A DNA stretch of 48,371 nt from Methanoregulaceae archaeon UXB-2016 (GTDB taxonomy: Archaea > Halobacteriota > Methanomicrobia > Methanomicrobiales > Methanospirillaceae): positions 1 through 48,371 of the forward strand of contig SISS01000003.1 in assembly GCA_004332335.1 (NCBI GenBank), read 5' to 3'. The translations under genes were made by a program, and so were the position numbers. Below are positions 41,598-48,371 of this stretch, piece after piece. The notes under the pieces are model-generated. The model saw nothing but the letters and a program-made list of their open reading frames with translations. It did no database searches and had not been told where the DNA came from. Numbering within the stretch: the stretch's first letter is position 1; every line of letters begins with the position of its first letter.

Positions 41598-43043
41598 ATG
41601 TCGGTCAGCACCACGATCAAGACGATACAGGACATCATGCGGAAGGACGCGGGTGTCGACGGCGATGCGCAGCGGATCAGCCAGCTCGGCTGGATGCTCT
41701 TCCTGAAGATCTTCGACGACAGGGAGAGGGAGTACGAGCTGTTCGGGAAGGGGTACCGTTCGCCCATGCCGGACCGGCTCCGGTGGCGGAACTGGGCGGC
41801 GGATCCCGAGGGGATCACGGGCGACGCCCTCCTGAAGTTCATCGATGCGGACCTCTTCCCGACACTGAAGGAGCTGCCGGCGGAAGCGGGCTCGAACGGC
41901 TCGGGGATCCTGCTGCGCCGGGTCTTCGAGGACTCGTACAACTACATGAAGAACGGGACACTGATCCGGCAGGTGGCCAACCGGATCAACGAGATCGACT
42001 TCAACCGGACGGAGGACCGGCACCTCTTCGGGGAGATCTACGAGAAGCTCCTCAGGGACCTCCAGAGCGCGGGGAACGCGGGGGAGTACTACACGCCCCG
42101 CGCGGTGACGCAGTTCATGGTGGACCAGGTAGACCCCCGGCTCGGCGAGTCGATCCTCGACCCGGCCTGCGGCACGGGCGGATTTCTGGCCTGCGCGATC
42201 GAGCATATCCGGAAGACGGTCGGGACGATCGAGGAGGAGAATGTGCTCCAGGGCTCGATCCACGGCGTCGAGAAGAAGCCGATGCCGCACCTGCTCTGCG
42301 TGACGAACATGATGCTGCACGGGATCGACGTCCCGACCCGGATCCGGCACGACAACACGCTCGCCCGCCCGCTGAAGGACTACACGGTGCGGGACCGGGT
42401 GGACGTGATCGTGACGAACCCGCCGTTCGGCGGGATGGAGGAGGACGGGATCGAGGGGAACTTCCCGGCGATGTACCAGACGCGGGAGACGGCCGACCTC
42501 TTCCTCGTCCTGATCATGCACATCCTGAAGGACGGCGGCCGGGCGGCGATCGTGCTGCCGGACGGGACGCTCTTCGGCGAGGGCGTGAAGAGCCGGATCA
42601 AGGAGAAGCTGCTGACGGAGTGCGACCTCCACACGATCGTGCGGCTCCCGAACGGCGTCTTCGCCCCGTACACGGGCATCAGGACGAACCTGCTCTTCTT
42701 CGAGAAGGGCCGGCCGACGAAGGAGATCTGGTACTACGAGCACACCTACCCCGATGGCGTGAAGTCGTACAACAAGACGAAGCCGATCCGGATCGAGGAG
42801 TTCGCTGCCGAGAAGGCGTGGTGGGAGAACCGCGTCGAGAACGAGCACGCGTGGCGGGTGCCCGTCGAGGCGATCGTCGCGAACAACTACAACCTCGACG
42901 TCAAGAACCCGCACGTCGTCGAGGAGGAGCACGCCGATCCCGGGGTGCTGCTGAAGCGCTACCTCGAGGCCGTCGCCGCCGTCGACGAGGCCCGCGAGGC
43001 CCTGCGCCGGGAACTCGCTGCGTCGCTCGGCGGAGGGAAATAA
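41598..43043 (+). CDS. hsdM: Type I modification methyltransferase subunit M
   Basis: The 481-residue adenine-N6 methyltransferase has the N-terminal helical domain (GWMLFLKIFDD), the conserved AGEYYTPRAV (161-170), SAM motif DPACGTGGFL (188-197) and catalytic NPPF (274-277). With HsdS it methylates the recognition site; with HsdR it forms the restriction complex. It appears intact. A large overlapping open frame in another reading frame is a shadow of the high GC content. It is followed after 22 bp by an unusual AlbA_2/ATPase gene instead of hsdS. Confidence 0.95.
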   Translation: MSVSTTIKTIQDIMRKDAGVDGDAQRISQLGWMLFLKIFDDREREYELFGKGYRSPMPDRLRWRNWAADPEGITGDALLKFIDADLFPTLKELPAEAGSNGSGILLRRVFEDSYNYMKNGTLIRQVANRINEIDFNRTEDRHLFGEIYEKLLRDLQSAGNAGEYYTPRAVTQFMVDQVDPRLGESILDPACGTGGFLACAIEHIRKTVGTIEEENVLQGSIHGVEKKPMPHLLCVTNMMLHGIDVPTRIRHDNTLARPLKDYTVRDRVDVIVTNPPFGGMEEDGIEGNFPAMYQTRETADLFLVLIMHILKDGGRAAIVLPDGTLFGEGVKSRIKEKLLTECDLHTIVRLPNGVFAPYTGIRTNLLFFEKGRPTKEIWYYEHTYPDGVKSYNKTKPIRIEEFAAEKAWWENRVENEHAWRVPVEAIVANNYNLDVKNPHVVEEEHADPGVLLKRYLEAVAAVDEAREALRRELAASLGGGK

Positions 43044-43065
43044 CCTGTTATGGGAGTGATCTGTC

Positions 43066-44730
43066 ATGCCTGAAGATCTGCTTGCTGTTCTGCACGATCT
43101 GATGGCTCTTCCCACCGAGACAGAATGGGTCGAGTTTAAAGAGGCAAAGGTCACTTTTGATTTCGACGAGATCGGGCGCTACGTTTCCGCGCTCAGCAAT
43201 GAGGCCAACCTTAACAGGAAAACAGAGGGCTGGCTGATTTTTGGGGTTACTGACAGGCCGCCTCGAAGGATCGTCGGGTCGCATTATCGTGAGACGGCTC
43301 CCGGGATTGAACGATTGAAACGTGAAATCTCGTTGGAGACGAACCACGGGTTTACCTTTGTCGAGATACACGAGCATCAGACTCCGGATGGGAGGGTAGT
43401 TATGTTCAGAATCCCGCCTGCGACCCGTGGGATTCCGACCGAGTGGAGGGGAGTTGTGTATGGGCGTGTTCATGAATCCCTTTGCACCCTCTCTTTCGAA
43501 AAGAGTCAGCGGATCCGCGATCAATCAGCGACTCTGGATTGGTCTGCTCAGGTCTGCGAGGGGGCGACGATCGACGATCTCGACCCGGAGGCGATCGCTT
43601 TTGCTCGCGGGCAGTTTAAAGAAAAATATCCGAAACTTGCCGAAGAAGTTGATAGTTGGGGTGATGGCGAGTTCCTCAACCGTGCAAAACTGTGTGTCGA
43701 TGGAAGGATCCCGAACTCAGCTCTCCTGCTTCTCGGGAAAAGCGAAGCGGAGCGCTACCTGTCACCTGCGAGATCCCAGATCACATGGATACTGAAAGAC
43801 GAAGGGGGGGTCGATAAGGACTATGCACATTTCGGAGCACCGTTAATCCTTACCGTCGGTGCTGTATTCGGCAAGATACGGAACCTGACGTATCGACATA
43901 TTTCTGACGAAACGCTCTTTCCCCTGGAGATCAGCCAGTACGATACATGGGTAATTCGGGAGGTGTTGCACAATTGCATCGCCCACCAGGACTATTCCAA
44001 GAGTGCACGGATATCAGTCGTTGAACGATCCGACTCTCTGTTGTTTACCAACCGTGGTGACTTCATCCCGGGATCAATTGAATCTCTATTATCGCATGAC
44101 GCTCCACCAGATGTCTACCGGAATCCGTTTCTCGCGCAGGCAATGGTGAACCTGAACATGATCGATACGATCGGGAGCGGGATTCGGCGTATGTTCCGGC
44201 TCCAGAGAGAGCGCAGCTTTCCACTCCCTGATTTTGATCTGGATGAGGCGGGAAGAATATCCGTTAAAATCACCGGCAAAGTCATCGACCCGAGATATAC
44301 CCGGATGCTGATTAGGCGAAAGGATCTCGATCTGCTCGATGTGCTGGCCCTTGACAAGGTGCAGAAAGGGCGTGCTCTCTCCGAGAGCGAATTCCGTTCA
44401 TTGAAATCAAAGAAGCTCATCGAAGGGAGGCGCCCGAATCTTATCGTATCAGCACAGGTTGGTGCCGAGACAGATACCCGTGCCGAGTACATTCGAAAGC
44501 GCTCGTTTGACAAACAGCATTTCAAAGACATGGTCGTCTCGTACCTGAGTGAATACCATACTGCCGACCGAAAAGAGCTGGATAAACTACTCATGGATAA
44601 GGTGTCTGATGCTCTCACCGACAAGCAGAAGCGCATATTCATCCGCGATTTGCTTCAGGAGATGCGGAGAGAGGGGCTGATCAGGGTGAAGGAGGGGACA
44701 ACAATAAACGCACGGTGGGAGCTAACGTAG
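43066..44730 (+). CDS. Schlafen AlbA_2 / GHKL-type ATPase-like protein within the RM operon
   Basis: The 554-residue protein starts with an AlbA_2 (Schlafen-type) domain: ETEWVEFKEAKV, then IGRYVSALSNEANL and GWLIFGVTD. The central region REVLHNCIAHQDYSKSARISVVE resembles the ATP-binding part of the AlbA_2-associated HATPase_c_4 family. The C-terminus looks like a winged helix (SDALTDKQKRIFIRDLLQEMRREGLIRV). Members are often found inside type I RM loci, with possible regulatory or accessory defence roles, but no biochemical role is established here. Its base composition is visibly lower in GC than hsdR and hsdM. The distance to hsdM is 22 bp; 185 bp of AT-rich DNA separates it from hsdS. Confidence 0.85.
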   Translation: MPEDLLAVLHDLMALPTETEWVEFKEAKVTFDFDEIGRYVSALSNEANLNRKTEGWLIFGVTDRPPRRIVGSHYRETAPGIERLKREISLETNHGFTFVEIHEHQTPDGRVVMFRIPPATRGIPTEWRGVVYGRVHESLCTLSFEKSQRIRDQSATLDWSAQVCEGATIDDLDPEAIAFARGQFKEKYPKLAEEVDSWGDGEFLNRAKLCVDGRIPNSALLLLGKSEAERYLSPARSQITWILKDEGGVDKDYAHFGAPLILTVGAVFGKIRNLTYRHISDETLFPLEISQYDTWVIREVLHNCIAHQDYSKSARISVVERSDSLLFTNRGDFIPGSIESLLSHDAPPDVYRNPFLAQAMVNLNMIDTIGSGIRRMFRLQRERSFPLPDFDLDEAGRISVKITGKVIDPRYTRMLIRRKDLDLLDVLALDKVQKGRALSESEFRSLKSKKLIEGRRPNLIVSAQVGAETDTRAEYIRKRSFDKQHFKDMVVSYLSEYHTADRKELDKLLMDKVSDALTDKQKRIFIRDLLQEMRREGLIRVKEGTTINARWELT

Positions 44731-44865
44731 CCCCCCCGATACCCGTGATTGAGCTAAAAATGCATGTCTTTCGCTGTAATTCATTGTCTAATAATGTATT
44801 TCCCTCGTGTAGTTACTACAACTCTTTACGCCCGGATCGGAAAAACAAGCGAAATTTGGCGATAG

Positions 44866-44875
44866 AGAAATATGG
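44866..44875 (+). promoter_or_regulatory. Possible internal promoter of hsdS
   Basis: GAGAAATATG in an AT-rich spacer lies about 45 nt before the chosen hsdS start. hsdS may therefore be transcribed separately from hsdR and hsdM. Confidence 0.3.
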
Positions 44876-44915
44876 GTATTGTCGGAAGCGTGGATAATTG
44901 AAGGAGTTTTCGACA

Positions 44916-46517
44916 ATGTCCAGCAGGCGATCAGAGATGAGGAACAATGAGGATGTGTTCCGCAATCATTTTTCCGCGATCGCGGCCGGACCAGGCGGAG
45001 TGGCACGGTTGCGGGAGATGTTACTAGAGCTTGCGTTTCGTGGAAAATTGGTCCCACAACTTGAATCGGAACAATCGGGAACACCTTCCAAGACAGCGAT
45101 TACGGGACCGTTCGCGCTTCCGTCCGGATGGAGATGGACGACGCTAAGGAATTGCACGAAAACGTGGAAGCAGAAAATCCCGGATCGTCCGTTCACCTAC
45201 ATCGATGTCGCATCGATTGACAATGTTCGAGGTCGGGTCGGCACGGACCTGAAGATCATCGAACCCACGGATGCACCGTCTCGGGCGAGAAAGATCGTCA
45301 AGGAGGGGACGGTCATCTTCTCGACCGTGCGGCCATATCTGAAAAACGTCGCCATCATCGAGAGAGAATATCAGCCCGAGCCCATCGTCAGCACTGCGTT
45401 TTCAGTCCTCCATCCCCTGGAGAATATCAACGCCCGATTTCTCTTTCACTATCTCCGAAGCTCGCCGTTGATGGAGTATGTTTCAGCCGAGATGACCGGC
45501 ATGGCGTACCCGGCCATTACCGATCGGAAACTGCTCGAGGCTCCAATTCCAGTTCCTCCGCTCGCCGAACAGCACCGCATCGTCGAGAAGGTCGACCGCC
45601 TGATGGCACTCTGCGACGACCTCGAGAGCCGGCAGCAGGCCGAGCGGGAGAGCCGGCGCCGGCTCCGCATGGCCTCGCTCGCGGCGCTCGAGGAGGCCGC
45701 GGCGGCAGAGGCGGCGGAACGGGCGTGGGCGCACGTGGCCGGCGAGTTCGGCCGGCTCGTCGATACGGTTGAGGATGTTATTGCCATTCGTCAGACAATC
45801 CTGAGGTTGGCGGTGTGGGGAAGCCTCTCACAAAAATGGCGGAGAGAGAAACCTAACAAATTCCTAGAGGGATGGAGGGCAGTAACACTTGATGATGTTG
45901 CTACCTGTCGCCTTGGAAAGATGCTTGATAGGATTAAGAATCAGGGGACGTTGACCCCGTATCTTCGAAATGTCAATGTCCGATGGTTTGACTTCGATTT
46001 ATCTGATATCAAGGAAATCAGGGTCACTGAAAACGAGCGAAATGAGTTTTCCCTTCAAAATGGAGATGTCTTGATCTGCGAGGGCGGCGAGCCGGGAAGA
46101 TGTGCAATCTGGAAAGGAAGCGAGATAGAATACATTTTCCAAAAAGCTATCCATCGTGTGCGTGTTGGAGACAATCTTCTCCCTGAATGGTTATGCTTCT
46201 GTTTGAAAGACGCGGCCGATTCTGGTCGGCTTTCGGATCAATTCACGGGTAGTACAATCAAACATTTTACTGGAGTATCATTGAAGCAATTTCGATTCCT
46301 TCTCCCTCCGATTAGGGAGCAGCACCATATCATCGAGATGATTAACGCGTTGATGGCCTTCTGCGACGGCCTCGAAGCCGGCATCCGCGCCCGCGACGCG
46401 GCGCTCGAGGCGTTCGCCGTGGCCGCGTGCCGGGCCGTGCTCGGCTGGCCGGCCACTGCCGCTACACCAGCGGCGGTGGCGGGTAAGATTACGGGGCAGC
46501 AGAGGCTGCCAGTTTAA
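44916..46517 (+). CDS. hsdS: Type I restriction-modification specificity subunit S
   Basis: The 533-residue protein gives the complex its DNA target. It has two target-recognition domains (about 60-230 and 315-485), each followed by a conserved helical spacer: PPLAEQHRIVEKVDRLMALCDDLE and PPIREQHHIIEMINALMAFCDGLE, similar to each other as expected. The ATG at 44916 has AAGGAG nine nt upstream; a TTG at 44898 is a weaker start. GC content jumps within the gene: the spacers are very GC-rich, whereas the second recognition domain (45840-46310) is AT-rich. This fits domain exchange. The specificity cannot be predicted. Confidence 0.92.
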   Translation: MSSRRSEMRNNEDVFRNHFSAIAAGPGGVARLREMLLELAFRGKLVPQLESEQSGTPSKTAITGPFALPSGWRWTTLRNCTKTWKQKIPDRPFTYIDVASIDNVRGRVGTDLKIIEPTDAPSRARKIVKEGTVIFSTVRPYLKNVAIIEREYQPEPIVSTAFSVLHPLENINARFLFHYLRSSPLMEYVSAEMTGMAYPAITDRKLLEAPIPVPPLAEQHRIVEKVDRLMALCDDLESRQQAERESRRRLRMASLAALEEAAAAEAAERAWAHVAGEFGRLVDTVEDVIAIRQTILRLAVWGSLSQKWRREKPNKFLEGWRAVTLDDVATCRLGKMLDRIKNQGTLTPYLRNVNVRWFDFDLSDIKEIRVTENERNEFSLQNGDVLICEGGEPGRCAIWKGSEIEYIFQKAIHRVRVGDNLLPEWLCFCLKDAADSGRLSDQFTGSTIKHFTGVSLKQFRFLLPPIREQHHIIEMINALMAFCDGLEAGIRARDAALEAFAVAACRAVLGWPATAATPAAVAGKITGQQRLPV

Positions 46518-46955
46518 CATCGGAAGAAACCATCCTTCCTCTAGTGTCGACTTACCCCTTTTTCGTTCAAACCTATGCGAAAAACATCAATAGATCAGTC
46601 CAGGTCACCCTCGATGCATTAGAATCAGCACGGAGTGGGGTCAATCAAGAAGGCTGCATAACGAGATAGTGGAAGAGTTTATCCCAAAATTGATCACAAT
46701 CCCCGTAACGTCGATAGAATAACCCGTGTCCAGTGCCAGGTGGAGCAAATGAGAATTTTGGGACGACCTCATTGCAAGTCTCCATGGTGTTTCACATCAT
46801 TTTTTGGGTTTTTTCATGCCCGTTTGTCTCCATTTGCCGGCAACAGGCCGCGATACCGGATACTGCGGGAGGCACGAGGAGGGCTGGGCCGGTTACCGAC
46901 AAGAACCCGACCATGCATTTTTTACCGTGGAAAACCAGCATCTTATATCGGAACC
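46518..46955. other. Spacer between hsdS and mntA
   Basis: A T6 run at 46559-46564 may end the hsdS transcript. The region is AT-rich relative to the chromosome and holds a 10-bp inverted repeat with ends at 46682 and 46763. A TATA-like CTTATATC (46942-46949) lies near the mntA start. No gene is supported. Confidence 0.4.
46682..46763. repeat. 82-bp segment bounded by 10-bp inverted repeats
   Basis: TCCCAAAATT (46682-46691) and AATTTTGGGA (46754-46763) are perfect inverted copies 62 bp apart. They could be ends of a small mobile element or a hairpin stem; no target duplication is visible. Confidence 0.35.
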
Positions 46956-47246
46956 ATGATGTCTGCTGGGGAGATACGGGCAGTCCTGAGGGAATGCCTG
47001 CCGGAGATCCGGGAAAAATACGGTGTTGCATCTATCGGCATATTCGGGTCGTATGCCCGTGGAGAGGCAGATTCTGCCAGTGATATTGATATTGTTGTGG
47101 AATTCGACCGTCCGATCGGGTGGGAACTGGTGGACCTCGCTGATTACCTTGAATCCCGCCTCAGCCATCCGGTCGATCTGGTTATCCGGAGATCCCTGCA
47201 TCCTCTCATCCGCGACACCATCCTTTCTGAGGTCCAGTACGCATGA
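46956..47246 (+). CDS. mntA: MntA-type nucleotidyltransferase antitoxin
   Basis: The 96-residue minimal nucleotidyltransferase has the full catalytic motif GSx10DxD: G31-S32 ... D43-x-D45 in GSYARGEADSASDID. MntA proteins silence their HepT partner by adding AMP to a Tyr near its active site. The ATG at 46956 starts MMSAGEIR; upstream frame is not coding. Its TGA overlaps the hepT ATG by 4 bp (ATGA, 47243-47246). The pair is AT-richer than the chromosome core and lies between the RM operon and a transposase, as is usual for mobile defence modules. Confidence 0.92.
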   Translation: MMSAGEIRAVLRECLPEIREKYGVASIGIFGSYARGEADSASDIDIVVEFDRPIGWELVDLADYLESRLSHPVDLVIRRSLHPLIRDTILSEVQYA

Positions 47247-47590
47247 CCTCACGGTCTCCCGTTTTGTATCTTTCGGAGATTATTGCATCGATGGAGAAGA
47301 TCGGGCGCTACACTTCCGGTCTTACGTACGATGAATTCATTCATAATGATCAGACGGTTGATGCTGTAGAACGCAACATTGAGAAGATCGGTGAAGCTGC
47401 GGCAGCAATCCCGGATGAAATCCGGAACCGGTATCCTGAAGTACCGTGGAAATCCATCGTGGGCCTGCGAAACAAGGTGATCCATCACTATTTTGCCGTT
47501 GATCATGAAGTGGTCTGGCAGATTGCCACGAAGAATATTCCGGCAACAAAGGAAATGATTGCCGGGATTCTCCGGGAATATTCCCGGTAG
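47243..47590 (+). CDS. hepT: HepT-type HEPN ribonuclease toxin
   Basis: The 115-residue HEPN protein carries the complete RNase and regulatory motif Rx4HxY: R76, H81 and Y83 in RNKVIHHYF. Tyr83 is the residue that MntA-like antitoxins modify by AMPylation. HepT toxins cleave RNA when freed and can act in phage defence. All key residues are intact in both partners, so the system is probably active. The start ATG overlaps the mntA stop. Confidence 0.92.
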   Translation: MTSRSPVLYLSEIIASMEKIGRYTSGLTYDEFIHNDQTVDAVERNIEKIGEAAAAIPDEIRNRYPEVPWKSIVGLRNKVIHHYFAVDHEVVWQIATKNIPATKEMIAGILREYSR

Positions 47591-47971
47591 GTACCAGGTT
47601 TCCGGGGTTTTTACGCGGGTTCCTGATCGATATTTCCGTGGATCGATAAAAAACTGCCAGAAACCCGCCGGCTTTACGAGCAGGGAGCTTCCGGTGCGAG
47701 GCTCTGGCAGTACGTGAACCGCTGGTGCTCAATCGTTGTGGGGAGGGGTGTATGGCCGGGTGTCGAGGAACGGCGGGGTCCGCCGGTATTGGATTTGGGT
47801 TATCGTTTCACTGAAGATTCCGGATGACGACGTTCACGCATCCGCTGTCGCTGGTCGATGACGGGCGACGCGGAAAAGACGGAACGTGAAAAAAGGTAGT
47901 GCCGGGTTCAGTACTTCGCTAATTTCCCTCCGTGTCATCTTTCATTCGTCAGTGTTCCCCGTTCCTTTTGG
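47591..47971. other. Spacer between hepT and the transposase gene
   Basis: A repeat pair ATCGAT ... ATCGAT followed by A6 (47629-47653) may act as a 3' structure. The right end presumably holds the terminal sequence of the insertion element whose transposase starts outside the window; the terminal inverted repeat cannot be defined without the other end. Confidence 0.35.
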
Positions 47972-48371
47972 CTATCCTGGGCTTCTGAGGGCGGGAATAC
48001 TTCGAACGATCTTCAAGGTCGATCGCACCGCTTCCCAGATGAGCAGTCGGAATTGACCAAACCGGAACGCGCACATCTCGATGGTCCGCGGCCCGGTTTT
48101 CACGGGTGAAAACCGGGTCCAGAGCACTGCCATCCAGATGTTCTTCAGGAGAAACGAGATGATAGCGAAGAGGTAGCGGATCACCGGATTCCGGGTCGAC
48201 GTTCGGCGCTTGACCTGGTTGCGCATCCGGTACGACGACTCGATCGCGAACCGTGATCGGTACGTCTCGTGGATCTGTCGAGGTCCCCAGGGTACGCCGT
48301 GTACGACATAGCCGAGATTCTCGACACCATGCTTCCCTCGTTTTCCTTTCGCGTACAGCACCGCCACCGCT
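47972..48371 (-). CDS. DDE transposase, IS4/ISH3-like (5' part outside window)
   Basis: The minus-strand frame is open to the window edge, so only the C-terminal ~133 residues are seen. ETYRSRFAIESSYRMRNQV, with the catalytic-type Glu in the Y-x2-R-x3-E-x6-K/R-like signature, then RTSTRNPVIRYLFAIISFLLKNIWM, is typical of IS4/ISH3-type transposases of archaea. It ends in TAG. It marks the border of the defence island. Whether the element is intact cannot be judged. Confidence 0.82.
   Translation of the reverse strand, partial: AVAVLYAKGKRGKHGVENLGYVVHGVPWGPRQIHETYRSRFAIESSYRMRNQVKRRTSTRNPVIRYLFAIISFLLKNIWMAVLWTRFSPVKTGPRTIEMCAFRFGQFRLLIWEAVRSTLKIVRSIPALRSPG

Noticed and set aside
41156-43102. 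648-codon plus-strand open frame overlapping hsdR and hsdM
   Set aside because: It is the +1 shadow of two clear genes in GC-rich DNA; the translation is Arg/Gly/Ala/Asp-rich low complexity with no domain.
46733-46955. Upstream in-frame extension of mntA to 46740
   Set aside because: The extension has no nucleotidyltransferase-like sequence, and the family begins at about MMSAGEIR.
1-48371. tRNA, rRNA or CRISPR loci
   Set aside because: Intergenic regions were scanned for T-loop-like and repeat-spacer patterns by eye; GTTCGA-type matches were only inside protein genes.

Overview
The window looks like a chromosomal stretch of a hydrogenotrophic, formate-using methanogenic archaeon, most probably of the order Methanomicrobiales. 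The grounds are a visibly high-GC genome, an FdhC-type formate transporter, archaeal-type AMP phosphorylase, the HPS-RraA fusion typical of methanogens, archaeal TATA boxes about 26 nt upstream of start codons (many apparently leaderless genes), and secreted proteins with Thr/Pro-rich linkers and archaeosortase-like C-terminal anchors. The genus cannot be fixed by eye.

Layout. Positions 1-9.6 kb hold the 3' part of a secreted beta-helix/CBM6 protein, a SpeD-like pyruvoyl decarboxylase homologue, fdhC with a membrane OB-fold protein, a DUF2150/DUF5814-like pair joined by a GTGA overlap, and a three-gene nucleotide-sugar operon (epimerase, UDP-sugar dehydrogenase, acetyltransferase) for surface glycans. 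Positions 9.6-15.6 kb hold AMP phosphorylase, a tightly overlapping paaK-paaK-ACT operon and a convergent HPS-RraA gene. Positions 15.6-24.8 kb hold two cell-surface proteins (fasciclin and cohesin-like) that share an unusual C-terminal anchor, a TerC/DUF475 membrane protein, a rhodanese, class II lysyl-tRNA synthetase, a frameshifted SGNH hydrolase, Fe/Mn superoxide dismutase, an AlkD-like glycosylase and a NifX-like protein.

Positions 24.8-39.2 kb are an accessory and partly decaying zone. It has a papain-family peptidase with an in-frame TGA just after its catalytic Cys, N-formylglutamate amidohydrolase, small stress or enzyme genes, a large CBM6-sugar dehydrogenase-cupredoxin secreted protein, an alpha/beta hydrolase broken by TGA, an AHSA1/SRPBCC gene broken by TAG, and a remnant of an isoprenylcysteine methyltransferase-like gene. 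It ends with a membrane-anchored double winged-helix regulator facing a small secreted Cys-containing protein.

Positions 39.2-48.4 kb form a defence island: a type I restriction-modification operon (hsdR, hsdM, a Schlafen AlbA_2/ATPase-like gene and hsdS), an MntA-HepT toxin-antitoxin pair and the 3' part of a DDE transposase at the window edge. Base composition changes sharply inside this island, in the AlbA_2 gene, the hsdS target-recognition domains and mntA/hepT. This suggests assembly from imported parts.

No rRNA, tRNA or CRISPR array was seen. The most notable leads are the broken or recoded genes, the cupredoxin-sugar dehydrogenase, the membrane-bound regulator, the shared TRAG(F/L)DA anchor, a diverged 31-bp repeat and the structured lysS leader.
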